Origin: Methylococcales bacterium
Lineage (GTDB): Bacteria > Pseudomonadota > Gammaproteobacteria > Methylococcales > Methylomonadaceae
NCBI GenBank assembly: GCA_026398895.1
Contig: JAPLRZ010000041.1
Span: forward strand, 1-58,513
DNA length: 58,513 nt
Reading direction: 5' to 3'
Below the pieces are notes generated by a model that was given only the letters and a program-made list of their open reading frames with translations, was not told the DNA's origin and did not search any database. Below are positions 42,117-51,747 of the stretch, in pieces; within the stretch, counting starts at the first letter, position 1; each line of letters starts with the position of its first letter. Position numbers and translations under genes: made by a program.

Positions 42117-42376
42117 GTTGGGAACTTGTTTATACCAAGCAAGCGAAAAAAGATGCTAAAAAACTAGCTCAGCATAATCTGAAAGCGCAAGCATCGGATT
42201 TGCTGGACTTATTGGCTAACAATCCTTATCAAACGCCACCTTCTTATGAAAAATTAATCGGTGATTTAAGTGGGGCATATTCGCGGCGAATTAACGAACA
42301 GCATCGTTTAGTTTATCAAGTGATAGAGGATGAAAAAGTGATTAAGGTTTTAAGGATGTGGTCGCATTATGAATAA
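42113..42376 (+). CDS. Txe/YoeB-family mRNA interferase toxin
   Basis: The 87-residue product (GTG start) is a RelE-superfamily YoeB/Txe toxin: WELVYTKQAKKDAKKLAQHN, LANNPYQTPPSYEKLIGDLS, GAYSRRINEQHRLVY and the terminal RMWSHYE, where the R, H and Y match active-site positions of YoeB (R65, H83, Y84). It would cut ribosome-bound mRNA when the antitoxin is degraded. It overlaps the antitoxin gene by four bases. Confidence 0.88.
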   Translation: MSWELVYTKQAKKDAKKLAQHNLKAQASDLLDLLANNPYQTPPSYEKLIGDLSGAYSRRINEQHRLVYQVIEDEKVIKVLRMWSHYE

Positions 42377-42406
42377 TGTATTGGCAAATAGTGGTGTTAC
42401 TCTCCT

Positions 42407-42499
42407 CATTCCCACGCGCTGCGTGGGAATGACGTTGCACCGCGCTGCGGTGCGAGACGCGGCGCGTCTCTACTGCATTCCCACGCGGCGCGTGGGAAC
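42407..42499. repeat. Four consecutive GC-rich palindromes before hsdS
   Basis: Arrayed hairpins are CATTCCCACGC-GCT-GCGTGGGAATG, GCACCGC-GCT-GCGGTGC, GAGACGC-GGC-GCGTCTC and CATTCCCACGC-GGC-GCGTGGGAACG. They separate the toxin gene from hsdS and look like dispersed host repeats, possibly also attenuating hsdS transcription. Confidence 0.75.
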
Positions 42500-42510
42500 G
42501 AGTGAAAAGT

Positions 42511-43728
42511 ATGTTTAAAACTTCCAAGTTAAAAGAAATATCTTTGTCTATAGGTAGTGGAATAACTCCGAGTAGAGGTAATGAAAATTACTGGCTAAAT
42601 GGCACTATACCTTGGCTTAAAACTGAGCAATTAGGCGAACATAAAATTTATGGTACAACTGAAAAAATAACAAAATTAGCTTTAAAAGAAACATCAATTA
42701 AGATATTCCCTGTTGATACGCTTTCTATAGCCATGTATGGCGAAGGAAAAACTAGAGGTAACGTTTCTATACTCAAAACAGCAATGGCGACTAATCAAGC
42801 CTGTTGTAATGTGATAATTGATAAACAAAAAGCTGATTATGAATATGTTTATTACTACATTAAAACTAAATATATTCAGCTAAGACAATTATCTTCAGGA
42901 GTACGAAAAAATTTAAATTCAAATGACATTAAAGAATTTGAAGTTAAATTACCAAATTTAGAATCACAACAAAAAATAGCCTCTGTTCTTTCGTCCTTAG
43001 ATTCAAAAATAGAACTCAACAACAAAATCAATACCGAGTTAGAAGCAATGGCAAAAACGCTTTATGACTATTGGTTTGTGCAGTTTGATTTTCCTGATAA
43101 AGACGGTAAGCCCTATAAAACCAGCGGCGGTAAAATGGTTTGGAATGACGAGCTGAAAAGAGAAATTCCTGATGGTTGGGAAGTTGGGACGTTGAGTGAA
43201 ATTGCAAATATCACAATGGGACAATCCCCAATTGGCGAGTCTTACAATACAGATAAAAATGGTGTGATATTTTTTCAAGGGTGTACAGATTTTGGCACTC
43301 GTTTTCCAACCGTCCGTCAGTTCACTACTCAGCCAACTCGTTTTGCTAAAGAGGGCGATATTTTGTTAAGTGTTCGCGCTCCAGTTGGAACAATAAACAT
43401 TGCCAAAGAAAATTGTTGTATTGGGCGTGGACTTGCTGCGTTAAATAGCAAAGATGGTTGTATTGCTTATCTTTTTGGCGTGATGGTTAATTTAAAACAA
43501 ATTTTTGATAGACGCAATGTAGACGGCACAACATTTGGTTCTATTACAAAGGATGATTTATTTTCTTTGACTGTGATTAAACCGAATAAAGAAGTTTTGC
43601 ACCAATATCATAAAATAATAAATCCAGCTTTTGAAAAACAAAACGTAATTGAATTAGAAAACCAAACCCTCTCAACCCTCCGCGATTGGCTATTACCCAT
43701 GCTAATGAATGGGCAGGTAAGTAGTTAA
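42511..43728 (+). CDS. hsdS: Type I restriction specificity subunit S
   Basis: The product is about 405 residues and has the two-repeat HsdS plan. TRD1 (LKEISLSIGSGITPSRGNEN; IPWLKTEQLG; LSSGVRKNLNSNDIKEFEV) is followed by a conserved helical spacer (IASVLSSLDSKIELNNKINT). TRD2 (IPDGWEVGTLSEIANITMGQ; ILLSVRAPVGTINIA) is followed by a second helix ending LRDWLLPMLMNGQVSS. The two TRDs read the two halves of a split site. A GTG nine bases upstream is an alternative start. Confidence 0.9.
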   Translation: MFKTSKLKEISLSIGSGITPSRGNENYWLNGTIPWLKTEQLGEHKIYGTTEKITKLALKETSIKIFPVDTLSIAMYGEGKTRGNVSILKTAMATNQACCNVIIDKQKADYEYVYYYIKTKYIQLRQLSSGVRKNLNSNDIKEFEVKLPNLESQQKIASVLSSLDSKIELNNKINTELEAMAKTLYDYWFVQFDFPDKDGKPYKTSGGKMVWNDELKREIPDGWEVGTLSEIANITMGQSPIGESYNTDKNGVIFFQGCTDFGTRFPTVRQFTTQPTRFAKEGDILLSVRAPVGTINIAKENCCIGRGLAALNSKDGCIAYLFGVMVNLKQIFDRRNVDGTTFGSITKDDLFSLTVIKPNKEVLHQYHKIINPAFEKQNVIELENQTLSTLRDWLLPMLMNGQVSS

Positions 43729-43863
43729 GCCGTTCATGGTTCGACAGGCTCACCACGAACGGCTTAACCTTGATCCAAATACCAGTCATGTAGGGTGGGC
43801 AACGCTTTTTTCCCCACCATTTGCCGATAATCACGGTGGGCAAAAAACGCTGCCTACCCTACT
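43728..43863. repeat. Two dispersed palindromic repeats after hsdS
   Basis: AAGCCGTTCATGGTTCGACA begins the first palindrome (43728-43768), which ends CGAACGGCTTAA. The second (43792-43863) starts GTAGGGTGGGCAACGC and ends CTGCCTACCCTAC. The first shares TGGTTCGACA-GCTCACCACG-AACGGC with the prophage repeat at 2140-2165. Confidence 0.75.
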
Positions 43864-43939
43864 GACTACATGACGTTGGAATCCATATAGAGCCAATAAT
43901 TGAGCCTGTTTTAAAGAGGCACAGCCGCACGACTTAAGA

Positions 43940-44794
43940 CTAAGGCTCAGCAATCACGGTATTAACCAACACTCCCAAACCTTCAATTTCAATCCGCACG
44001 GTTTGTCCGATTTTTAAAAAGCCACGCGGTGACATTTTTACGCCAACACCGCTGGGTGTGCCTGTGCTGATGACATCACCGACTTCTAAAGTCATGGCTT
44101 GCGATAAGTATGCGATCATCTCATAACAGTTAAAAATCATTTCTGCGGTGTTGGCATTTTGTCGTAATTCATCATCGACCCATGTTTTTAGGATTAAATT
44201 GTGCGGGTCGCTGATTTCATCGCTGGTGACTAACCACGGACCTAGTGGGCCACAGGTATCAAAAGATTTACCTACCGTCATGTTGGGTACACGGGCTTGC
44301 CAATCGCGTACCGTAACATCATTGGCAATCATAAACCCTGCAATGACTTCACGCGCTTTTTCGACAGGAACATGACGACAACGTTTGCCAATCACAAACG
44401 CTAGTTCACCTTCATAATCTAATTTATCGGATACTTTGGGCAGGTGGATAAAATCGCCACTGCCTATCACGCAAGTATTTTGTTTGGTGAAAAAATTGGG
44501 ATATTCAGGTTTATTCATGCCTGTTTCGCTGATATGGTCAGCATAATTTAACGCAATCGCTAAATATTTAGGCGGTCTGGGTATCGGTGCGTTCAGTTTT
44601 ACATCTGCTAAGGCGATTCTATGTTGACCGCTATTTATTAATTGCTGCATAGCGGCTAAGGACTCAGCCCCCGCGCTTAAAAATTCAATCATGGTTCTAG
44701 GAATATCAGCATTGCCAAGGCTATCAACTACCCTATCATCAATGACTGCGCCGATTCGGGTTTGATTTTGATAGCTAAAGGTGACGAGTTTCAT
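43940..44794 (-). CDS. Fumarylacetoacetate hydrolase (FAH) family protein
   Basis: The 284-residue product has the FAH fold: PRPPKYLAIALNYADHISET, FFTKQNTCVIGSGDFIHLPK, metal-binding LDYEGELAFVIG (126-135), then ANDVTVRDWQ (D159), GKSFDTCGPLGPW and ISTGTPSGVG. Family members act on C-C bonds of 2-oxo or beta-dicarbonyl acids, e.g. 2-keto-3-deoxysugar acid dehydration or acylpyruvate cleavage, with Mg2+. Size fits the ureidoglycolate lyase/2-hydroxyhepta-2,4-diene-1,7-dioate isomerase subgroup. No catabolic neighbours reveal the substrate. Confidence 0.88.
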   Translation of the reverse strand: MKLVTFSYQNQTRIGAVIDDRVVDSLGNADIPRTMIEFLSAGAESLAAMQQLINSGQHRIALADVKLNAPIPRPPKYLAIALNYADHISETGMNKPEYPNFFTKQNTCVIGSGDFIHLPKVSDKLDYEGELAFVIGKRCRHVPVEKAREVIAGFMIANDVTVRDWQARVPNMTVGKSFDTCGPLGPWLVTSDEISDPHNLILKTWVDDELRQNANTAEMIFNCYEMIAYLSQAMTLEVGDVISTGTPSGVGVKMSPRGFLKIGQTVRIEIEGLGVLVNTVIAEP

Positions 44795-44995
44795 AAATTA
44801 ACCTGAGTTTGAAATAATGGTAGTGGGTTAAATCTGTAATTAGGCATGAATATATTGATGAGCAACCCGAAACGGTATCATACAGCGAGTAGCCCAGATG
44901 GAACGTAGCGAAATCTGGGGCAATTTGTCAAGATAGTACCATTTTTGTTTATTTCACCCATATTCTGCTAATCAAAGGCTATAGAGGAAACAATC

Positions 44996-45185
44996 ATGCA
45001 AATAACTATTAATGTTCCTGATACCTTACCGCAAGAACGGTTAAAACAACGAATTAAAGAATTGGAACAAAGCCTGATAAATGAAGCCAAGTTTTTTTGC
45101 TGTTTTTTCAAAACAACAAGCTGTGATGGATGACCCTTGGACAAATCCTGATATTTCCTTGCCTAGCACTGAATACGGAAATTAA
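44996..45185 (+). pseudogene. Frameshifted small antitoxin-like gene
   Basis: ATG at 44996 after AGAGGAAA starts MQITINVPDTLPQERLKQRI and continues to NEAKFF. There a run of seven T residues (45092-45098) throws the frame; with six T it reads on as FAVFSKQQAVMDDPWTNPDI and SLPSTEYGN to a stop at 45185, about 62 residues. The N-terminal strand and helix resemble small antitoxins of PIN/VapBC-like systems. The shift may be a real mutation, a sequencing slip or programmed. Only short remnants follow it. Confidence 0.5.
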
Positions 45186-45238
45186 AGATTTTGCCGTTAA
45201 TCATGACCATTATCTGAATGATGAAAACTTTGGGCAAT

Positions 45239-45273
45239 AAAAAAACCTCCGAAGTATTGAGTTCTTCGGAGGT
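45239..45273 (-). terminator. Terminator of the thrS-infC-rpmI-rplT operon
   Basis: On the minus strand, AACCTCCGAAG ... CTTCGGAGGTT is followed by seven T residues, about 85 bases after the rplT stop. Confidence 0.8.
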
Positions 45274-45356
45274 TTAGTTTGTCTGCACTATAGGCTATTC
45301 TGAGATGAGGCTTAATTAATAGGCTTTAACTTAGAACATTCAATAGTTAAATCGAA

Positions 45357-45722
45357 TTAAGACAACGCGCTTTGATTGGCTTTAGCAATTTCAGCAATTT
45401 TGCCAAATGCTTCGATGTCACGCACTGCGAGGTCGGCTAATACTTTACGGTCGATGCCTACGTTGGCTTTAGTTAAGCCATTGATTAAGCGACTGTAAGA
45501 AATACCGTACATTCTGGCGGCTGCATTGATACGCACAATCCACAAGGCGCGGAATTGACGTTTTTTCTGTTTGCGGTCGCGGTACGCATATTGTCCTGCT
45601 TTGATAACCGCTTGTTTAGCAACGCGGTAGACTCGGCTTCTTGCGCCGTAGTAACCTTTTGCTAATTTAAGAATTTTTTTGTGTCTTGCTCTGGCTGTTA
45701 CACCGCGTTTTACTCTAGGCAT
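45357..45722 (-). CDS. rplT: 50S ribosomal protein L20
   Basis: The 121-residue basic product starts [20 protein letters not shown] and has [40 protein letters not shown]. It binds 23S rRNA early in assembly and in relatives represses rpmI-rplT translation. AAAGGAG precedes the ATG. It lies 15 bases after rpmI and ends the operon, with no pheST following as in E. coli. Confidence 0.97.
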   Translation of the reverse strand: MPRVKRGVTARARHKKILKLAKGYYGARSRVYRVAKQAVIKAGQYAYRDRKQKKRQFRALWIVRINAAARMYGISYSRLINGLTKANVGIDRKVLADLAVRDIEAFGKIAEIAKANQSALS

Positions 45723-45737
45723 GATAGGTCTCCTTTA

Positions 45738-45935
45738 TTAACTATAAGGCATCATGCGTCTAGCCATACGCACATCGGATGGATGAATAGTTGCAGGCGC
45801 GCGCAACTGTCTTTTTCTTTTGGTCGATTTTTTGGTCAAAATGTGACGTTTGTGTGATTGCCCACATTTAAAACCGCCGTTGCCTGTGCGTCTGAAACGC
45901 TTGGCAGCACCACGGTTAGTTTTGATTTTCGGCAT
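45738..45935 (-). CDS. rpmI: 50S ribosomal protein L35
   Basis: The 65-residue product ([35 protein letters not shown]) matches L35 in length and charge pattern. It lies between infC and rplT in conserved order. The ~220 bases before it include a palindrome (46074-46102) that could be an attenuator or target of L20 control. Confidence 0.97.
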   Translation of the reverse strand: MPKIKTNRGAAKRFRRTGNGGFKCGQSHKRHILTKKSTKRKRQLRAPATIHPSDVRMARRMMPYS

Positions 45936-46073
45936 TTGTTTGCTCCAATTAAATGTAAAGTAAAAAGTCCTTTAAGATTAACCCAACAAGGCAAAATGCG
46001 TAGGCCCTGAAGAATTTTCGCATTCATTTGAATGCGGGTGAATCCAGCTTATCCTGTGCTGGAGTAAAACAAA

Positions 46074-46102
46074 GCCAAACACCCTTTCTAAGCGTGTTTG
46101 GC
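46074..46102 (-). promoter_or_regulatory. Hairpin in the infC-rpmI gap
   Basis: GCCAAACAC and GTGTTTGGC pair; on the minus strand TTTGTTTT follows. It could be a weak terminator or part of the L20-responsive leader of rpmI. Confidence 0.5.
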
Positions 46103-46155
46103 TTGAATTTGTGCGTTATGGTTTTATTTCTAAGCTGCCTGTGCGGCAGTTAAAG

Positions 46156-46680
46156 TTACTTCTTCTTTTTAGGGGACATGACCATAATCATTTGTCGCCC
46201 TTCCATCTTAGGAAACTGCTCGACTAAAGCAAGTTCTTCTAAGTCTTTTTCAATACGTTTTAATACATCCATGCCCAGTTCACGATGCGCCATTTCACGT
46301 CCGCGATAACGTACAGTGATTTTAGTTTTATCGCCATCATTAAGAAATTTAGTTAAACTTCTTAATTTAACTTGATAGTCACCTTCATCGGTGCCTGGTC
46401 TGAATTTAATTTCTTTGACCTGAATCTGTTTTTGTTTCTTTTTGGCAACTGCCAGTTTTTTGTTGAGTTCAAACTGGTATTTACCGTAGTTCATTATCTT
46501 ACAAACGGGAGGATCCGCGTTTGGCGATATTTCTACTAAATCCAAGTCTGCCGCATAAGCAATCTGTTTGGCCTCATCCAGCGAGATAATACCTAATGCC
46601 TCACCCTCTGCACCTGTGACTCTCACTCGTCTAGCGGTGATCATGTCATTCAAGCGCGTCTCATCTTTTTTAGTAGCGAT
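46156..46680 (-). CDS. infC: Translation initiation factor IF-3, probable ATC start
   Basis: The product is a typical IF-3: [60 protein letters not shown] and the C-terminal [20 protein letters not shown]. Family proteins start a few residues before KDETRLN. Here that requires ATC at 46680-46678, eight bases after GGAGG (46693-46689), giving 174 residues. AUU/AUC-type starts in infC let IF-3 repress its own translation. A TTG at 46653 is the next option but lacks a good ribosome site. It lies 26 bases after thrS. Confidence 0.92.
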   Translation of the reverse strand: MATKKDETRLNDMITARRVRVTGAEGEALGIISLDEAKQIAYAADLDLVEISPNADPPVCKIMNYGKYQFELNKKLAVAKKKQKQIQVKEIKFRPGTDEGDYQVKLRSLTKFLNDGDKTKITVRYRGREMAHRELGMDVLKRIEKDLEELALVEQFPKMEGRQMIMVMSPKKKK

Positions 46681-46706
46681 ACCCTAATCCTCCACGTTAT
46701 TGTCTA

Positions 46707-48614
46707 TCATTTTCTGTCGGCAATTTCTTGTTCCAAACGTTCAGCGAACTCAGTGATTGCCAGACTACCTAAGTCATCACCCTTTTGCGTGCGTACCGTC
46801 ATTCGTTGTTCTTTTAATTCATTGTCACCAATGATGACAAGATACGGTACTCGTTGCATTGAGTGTTCGCGAATTTTAAAGCCTATTTTCTCATTTCTCA
46901 AGTCAATTTTTGCCCTGATACCTTGCTGTTCTAATGTTTTCAGCACTTGGGTCGCATAATCCGCGTGTCTATCGGCAATAATTAACACCACAACCTGCAC
47001 GGGTGACAACCATAATGGGAATGTTCCAGCGTGTTGTTCGATTAAAATACCAATAAAGCGTTCTAACGATCCTAGTATAGCGCGATGTAACATCACAGGG
47101 ACTTGTTTTGAACCATCTTCGGCAATATAGCTTGCACTCAAGCGAGCTGGCATAGAAAAGTCCACTTGAATCGTACCGCATTGCCAAACCCGACCAATAC
47201 AATCTTTTAGCGAGAATTCAATTTTAGGTCCGTAAAATGCACCTTCACCTGGCTGTAAATCCCAAGCCAAGCCTTTGTTATTCAGTGCAAGTTCTAAGGC
47301 AGATTCTGCTTTATCCCAAACACTATCATCACCAACACGATTTTCAGGGCGCGTGGATAATTTAATAATAACTTCTTCAAAACCAAAATCTTTATAAACC
47401 GCAAATAGCATATCAATGAACGTTGATACTTCGTCTTGAATTTGCGCTTCGGTACAGAAAATATGCGCGTCATCTTGAACAAAATTTCTGACTCGCATTA
47501 AGCCGTGTAGCGTGCCAGACGGTTCATTACGATGACAAGAGCCGAATTCCGCTAGGCGTATCGGCAAATCGCGGTAACTTCTTAGACCTTGATTATAAAT
47601 CTGAATATGACACGGGCAGTTCATCGGTTTAACCGCATAATCACGATTTTCCGAATGAGTAGTAAAAATCATCGCGCCAAATTTATCCCAATGCCCTGAT
47701 TTTTCCCACAGTGAGCGGTCTACTAGCTGCGGGGTTTTAACTTCCGCATAGCCATTGAAACGCAGTTTCTCACGAATGTATTGTTCAACTTGTTGATAGA
47801 TAATCCAGCCTTTTTCATGCCAGAACACCATACCAGGTGCTTCTTCTTGCGTGTGGAATAAATCCAACGTTTTAGCTAATTTACGGTGATCACGTTTTTC
47901 AGCTTCCTCTAAACGGTGTAAATAAGCCTGTAAGTCCTTTTTATCGCCCCACGCCGTGCCGTAAATACGTTGTAGCATTTCGTTTTTAGAATCGCCGCGC
48001 CAGTATGCACCCGCAATTTTCATTAGCTTGAACACGCCTAATTTACTGGTACTAGGGACATGAGGTCCGCGACATAAATCGGTAAAATCGCCTTGTTCAT
48101 ATAACGATAAATCTTGATCGGCAGGAATCGATTCGATAATTTCTGCTTTATAGGCTTCACCCAAGCCTTTAAAGAAAGCAACCGCTTCATCTCTGGATAA
48201 TACAGAACGATGAATCGCAATATCCTGTGCGACTAATTCCTGCATTTTCTTTTCAATGACGATTAAATCGTCTGGGGTAAAAGGTCTGGAGTATGCAAAG
48301 TCGTAGAAAAATCCATTTTCAATCACTGGACCAATAGTGACTTGTGCATCTGGGAACGTGTGTTTAACGGCTTGTGCTAACAAATGCGCAGTAGAATGGC
48401 GGATAACATCAACGCCGTCTGCATCTTTGGCAGTAATAATTTGTAGGCTAGCGTCTTGCTCAATCAGCGTACTAGCATCCACCAATGCACCGTTGACTTT
48501 ACCTGCAAGTGTTGCCTTTGCTAAACCCGTGCCTATCGACTTCGCTACCTCTAACACAGTGACTGCGTGGTCAAATTCGCGTAAAGAACCGTCTGGGAGC
48601 GTAATTACAGGCAT
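46707..48614 (-). CDS. thrS: Threonyl-tRNA synthetase
   Basis: The 635-residue product has the TGS domain ([20 protein letters not shown]), the editing domain ([20 protein letters not shown] with HxxxH, and C in TDLCRGPH), and the class II core: motif 2 around [20 protein letters not shown], zinc ligands in [12 protein letters not shown], and motif 3 [17 protein letters not shown]. It charges tRNA-Thr with threonine. The C-terminal anticodon-binding domain is intact. Confidence 0.97.
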   Translation of the reverse strand: MPVITLPDGSLREFDHAVTVLEVAKSIGTGLAKATLAGKVNGALVDASTLIEQDASLQIITAKDADGVDVIRHSTAHLLAQAVKHTFPDAQVTIGPVIENGFFYDFAYSRPFTPDDLIVIEKKMQELVAQDIAIHRSVLSRDEAVAFFKGLGEAYKAEIIESIPADQDLSLYEQGDFTDLCRGPHVPSTSKLGVFKLMKIAGAYWRGDSKNEMLQRIYGTAWGDKKDLQAYLHRLEEAEKRDHRKLAKTLDLFHTQEEAPGMVFWHEKGWIIYQQVEQYIREKLRFNGYAEVKTPQLVDRSLWEKSGHWDKFGAMIFTTHSENRDYAVKPMNCPCHIQIYNQGLRSYRDLPIRLAEFGSCHRNEPSGTLHGLMRVRNFVQDDAHIFCTEAQIQDEVSTFIDMLFAVYKDFGFEEVIIKLSTRPENRVGDDSVWDKAESALELALNNKGLAWDLQPGEGAFYGPKIEFSLKDCIGRVWQCGTIQVDFSMPARLSASYIAEDGSKQVPVMLHRAILGSLERFIGILIEQHAGTFPLWLSPVQVVVLIIADRHADYATQVLKTLEQQGIRAKIDLRNEKIGFKIREHSMQRVPYLVIIGDNELKEQRMTVRTQKGDDLGSLAITEFAERLEQEIADRK

Positions 48615-48675
48615 GAGATAAACTTTTTGATTGCTACAATGAAAAAAGCACCGCCTGAGCAGTGCTTATATATTC

Positions 48676-48752
48676 TGGTAGGCACGAGTGGACTCGAACC
48701 ACCGACCCCCACCATGTCAAGGTGGTGCTCTAACCAACTGAGCTACGCGCCT
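48676..48752 (-). tRNA. tRNA-Val (GAC)
   Basis: The minus strand folds as a 77-base tRNA with encoded CCA. The acceptor AGGCGCG pairs with CGTGCCT (one G-U); the D-arm is GCTCAGTTGGTTAGAGC; the anticodon arm CCACC-TTGACAT-GGTGG carries GAC; the T-arm GTCGG-TGGTTCGAGTC is standard. It lies 61 bases before the thrS start. Confidence 0.95.
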
Positions 48753-49319
48753 GAAGTATTCACTTCAAGCCGTGCATTATACCAATAGATTTAGGTTATG
48801 CAAGCTGTAGTTTACTAGATAACATTCTTAAAGTCACGCACTCGCCAATATTGGCACAACCTATGTCATCACAATTCTTGAAAAATATTAAATAAACTTT
48901 TGGATGGCTACTTATTCAAATCCGCGCAATTTCTCAGTCGTTTCCAAATCAATTCAGCCAGACTTTATTATTGTTTTTGTTCCTAAAAAAGAGGCCATTT
49001 TCTATTTTTAAATATACCAATCCCATAAATAAATTCAGTTATTTATTTTTTCCTTATATTTCAATTAGTTAAAAATATATTTCCCATCAAAAAAACTACG
49101 ATAATACATGATCGTTCCATTGTTGCCCCACGGTATTATTGTTAGACTACAAAGCAATTGTTGACTGATTGTACTCAGGTTTTCAGAAGAAACGATAGTC
49201 GTAATACATTGATTTTTAATTATATATGCGTGGAATCAACGAACGGGTCGGCACACTAAAATTCTGTGCCAAAAGCGTTGGATTTAGAGCATTTAACCAC
49301 TAAAAAGAGAGATTCCGCC
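48753..49319. other. AT-rich intergenic region, no gene seen
   Basis: About 565 bases separate the tRNA from the secreted-protein gene. It is AT-rich with many T tracts, and no convincing coding frame was found. The upstream part may hold the promoter of tRNA-Val, and the stretch after ~49130 (TTGTTGACTGATTGTACTCA) that of the secreted-protein operon; no regulator site could be named. Confidence 0.5.
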
Positions 49320-51656
49320 ATGAAACTCAAACACCTTATTATCGCCATTGGTTTGATAAACACGTTAATGACTGTCACAACTGTATTCGCAGCACAAGGC
49401 AATCAAACTATTATCAAACCCGCTATTTTTCCCGTTAGCCCTATTACCCCACCGCCTGTTGTACCAACGCAGTTTGATGTCGTGGGCTATATACAAAAAG
49501 CCGTTGTTGATCGTACAGTTTGCGGCAATAGTAATATTGATAAACGTCTTTGGGGTGGCAAAGTAACGGTCAATGGCATTGAAATCATTATTCCCTGTAA
49601 TACCATTTTGCAAATGCCAGCGACTTCGCTGACGTGGGCAGAACTTTTTGATCCATCGTTGACACCCGCAGGTACAGCGGCAGGCACATCGGGTCTAGCA
49701 CTTGATGATAAAGTTATGCCCGCAGGTTCTATTGTTCCTTCGCAGCCCAACTCATTACCTACACCCGCGTATGAAATTCATATTCAAGGTAATATTGTTA
49801 AGGATGCTACGGGGTCAGCTAAGCATATTGCTGGGTTGGTTTTTATCTCACAACAGTCGCTTAATGTCGGACAAGGTTATATCAAGTCTATTGATTACAC
49901 GACAGGTGAGCTTTGTATTTCTGCGGGTTTACCCGCAGGTGGACTTCAAGGACAAACATCAAAAAATCCCGCGTGCGTCGCACCCGATGCACGGGTTCGG
50001 ATTAACGATTCAGTGGGTCGCTTTGGTTTAAAACATGGTGGTTCTAGCTGTCTTTTATTACCCCCAGCAGAGCGTTGTGATGTGGAAGAAAGCCACTTTG
50101 ATCCCCGTTTTACCGCAGACACTGATAATCCAACCATTCATGCGTCTACAGGTTTTCCAATGTGTATTCCAAGGGCGTTTCCTTTTGGTTCAGACGGTGA
50201 CACAGACGCGCTTTGCCCACAACAAAATCGTCCTAAACAACTGGGTAGTGTTAAATGTAGTAATCTACCTGTGGCTAATGGCATTACTTTTCCTGCCTTT
50301 CCTGCACAAACTGATGGCTATTGCCACAGCTTTGTGATGGATGCGTTACCCACTGCGTCAGTCCCACCAGCGGGTCCTTGCGGCGTGATTACCGATGCCA
50401 CGGGTGCGACCACGACTATTCCTTGTACAACACGTCCAGATAGACAAGCCCCTTTTGAAGTAGGCGATTATATTGATTATTCAGGTACGTTGACGGTTGA
50501 TGCTAATGCCGCTTCACCTTATTACATTTCTGCACATACTATTAATGACCACGTTGGTATCTACACCTATCCAGGTTCTAAACCCGTTTATGTGATGATT
50601 GAAGGTTTACTGGCGGGTACTAACGCGCTACCGTTGCAAAATATTTCGCAAGAAGTCACGTCAAGAATCAAAATGGAAGGTTTCAGCACCGATCCTAGCA
50701 CCATGATTGATATTTTTGCAATGGATGTGGATAAGCTTACTGGCGCAGTCACTGAACGGCTATTAGGTAGTGTGAATCCATCTGGTCCTCCCGTCATTGG
50801 ACGTGGTCGTTTTTTACCCGCTGCGGGTAGTTTTACTCCAGCAACGCGTAATATGCGCATTACCAGCCGTACTATGTGTAATAGTAAAACACAGGCTTGT
50901 TTTATACCCCAAGCCTATTCAGATCCAAAAAATCCTGCGGGAAAATATGCTAACGGCTTAGTGGCTGGTCAGTATAACGCGCCTAACTTTGAGTATATTT
51001 TTCCTGAAAATTTATTTTTAGGTGATCCTGTACTGCCCAATAATTTTCAAGACCTCGCCTTTTTGGCGTGTGGTTCTGGTCCACTAACGACAGCGACCGC
51101 TGGGAGTAATCCACCCATCGTTGATGTACTTGATCCCACACCTTGGGCAACACCTATGCCTGCACCTAGCCAATGTGCAGGCAAGTTGGCGAATCAATTA
51201 ACCATCCCTAGCACACAAACACCTGATGCAGTTGGCATTATTAAAGCAACGTGGGATAACCAAAAAAATAAAGGTATTCTTACTGTCACAGCAAGTTCTT
51301 CATTACCCGCCACGACTCCCAATCTACAATTGTATGTACAGGCTGTTGATGCGTTTGGTTTTCCGATGGCTGGTGATCCTCAACCGATGCAGTTAATCAC
51401 CAATCCTGCTGTTGCTCCTGCGGGTGGTCTGCCCTGTCCAGTAGGTAATAATCCATGCTGGCAGTATTTAGCCTCTGGAACAATTGTAGATCCTCTACAT
51501 CCGCGTGGAAATCCTGCGCTACCCCAGAATATCTACTCGATTCCAACGTCAGTCACTGTGTACTCAAGTCGGGGTGGGCAAGCGACTATTGCACCAACAC
51601 TAATATGCGGTGTAATCACTACCAGTAGCGGCGTTGTCAACACTTGCCAGTTTTAA
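49320..51656 (+). CDS. Secreted cysteine-rich protein of unknown function
   Basis: Starting at the ATG at 49320, the 778-residue product opens with a signal peptide (MKLKHLIIAIGLINTLMTVT, cleavage after VFAA). The mature protein has about 20 cysteines, suggesting disulfides outside the cytoplasm, and beta-rich segments (KVTVNGIEIIIPCNTIL, GQGYIKSIDYTTGELCISAG, DYIDYSGTLTVDA, IKMEGFST) that may be OB-like repeats. No haem motif is present. It lies 91 bases before the di-haem protein gene and is probably co-transcribed. An upstream TTG in frame at 49266 is less likely because it would bury the signal peptide. Confidence 0.7.
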   Translation: MKLKHLIIAIGLINTLMTVTTVFAAQGNQTIIKPAIFPVSPITPPPVVPTQFDVVGYIQKAVVDRTVCGNSNIDKRLWGGKVTVNGIEIIIPCNTILQMPATSLTWAELFDPSLTPAGTAAGTSGLALDDKVMPAGSIVPSQPNSLPTPAYEIHIQGNIVKDATGSAKHIAGLVFISQQSLNVGQGYIKSIDYTTGELCISAGLPAGGLQGQTSKNPACVAPDARVRINDSVGRFGLKHGGSSCLLLPPAERCDVEESHFDPRFTADTDNPTIHASTGFPMCIPRAFPFGSDGDTDALCPQQNRPKQLGSVKCSNLPVANGITFPAFPAQTDGYCHSFVMDALPTASVPPAGPCGVITDATGATTTIPCTTRPDRQAPFEVGDYIDYSGTLTVDANAASPYYISAHTINDHVGIYTYPGSKPVYVMIEGLLAGTNALPLQNISQEVTSRIKMEGFSTDPSTMIDIFAMDVDKLTGAVTERLLGSVNPSGPPVIGRGRFLPAAGSFTPATRNMRITSRTMCNSKTQACFIPQAYSDPKNPAGKYANGLVAGQYNAPNFEYIFPENLFLGDPVLPNNFQDLAFLACGSGPLTTATAGSNPPIVDVLDPTPWATPMPAPSQCAGKLANQLTIPSTQTPDAVGIIKATWDNQKNKGILTVTASSSLPATTPNLQLYVQAVDAFGFPMAGDPQPMQLITNPAVAPAGGLPCPVGNNPCWQYLASGTIVDPLHPRGNPALPQNIYSIPTSVTVYSSRGGQATIAPTLICGVITTSSGVVNTCQF

Positions 51657-51747
51657 TTGAGATCATCGCATAGACCTTTCATACTTTAAAAATCTGAAAG
51701 GTCTGAGAGCAACTGTCCAATTACTAATCCTCAGAAAGGAATTATTT

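Noticed and set aside
45186..45238. Tail of a possible toxin (NTEIKDFAVNHDHY) after the frameshifted antitoxin
   Set aside because: The frame is too short and lacks any recognisable PIN or RelE motif. It may be a remnant but cannot be supported.
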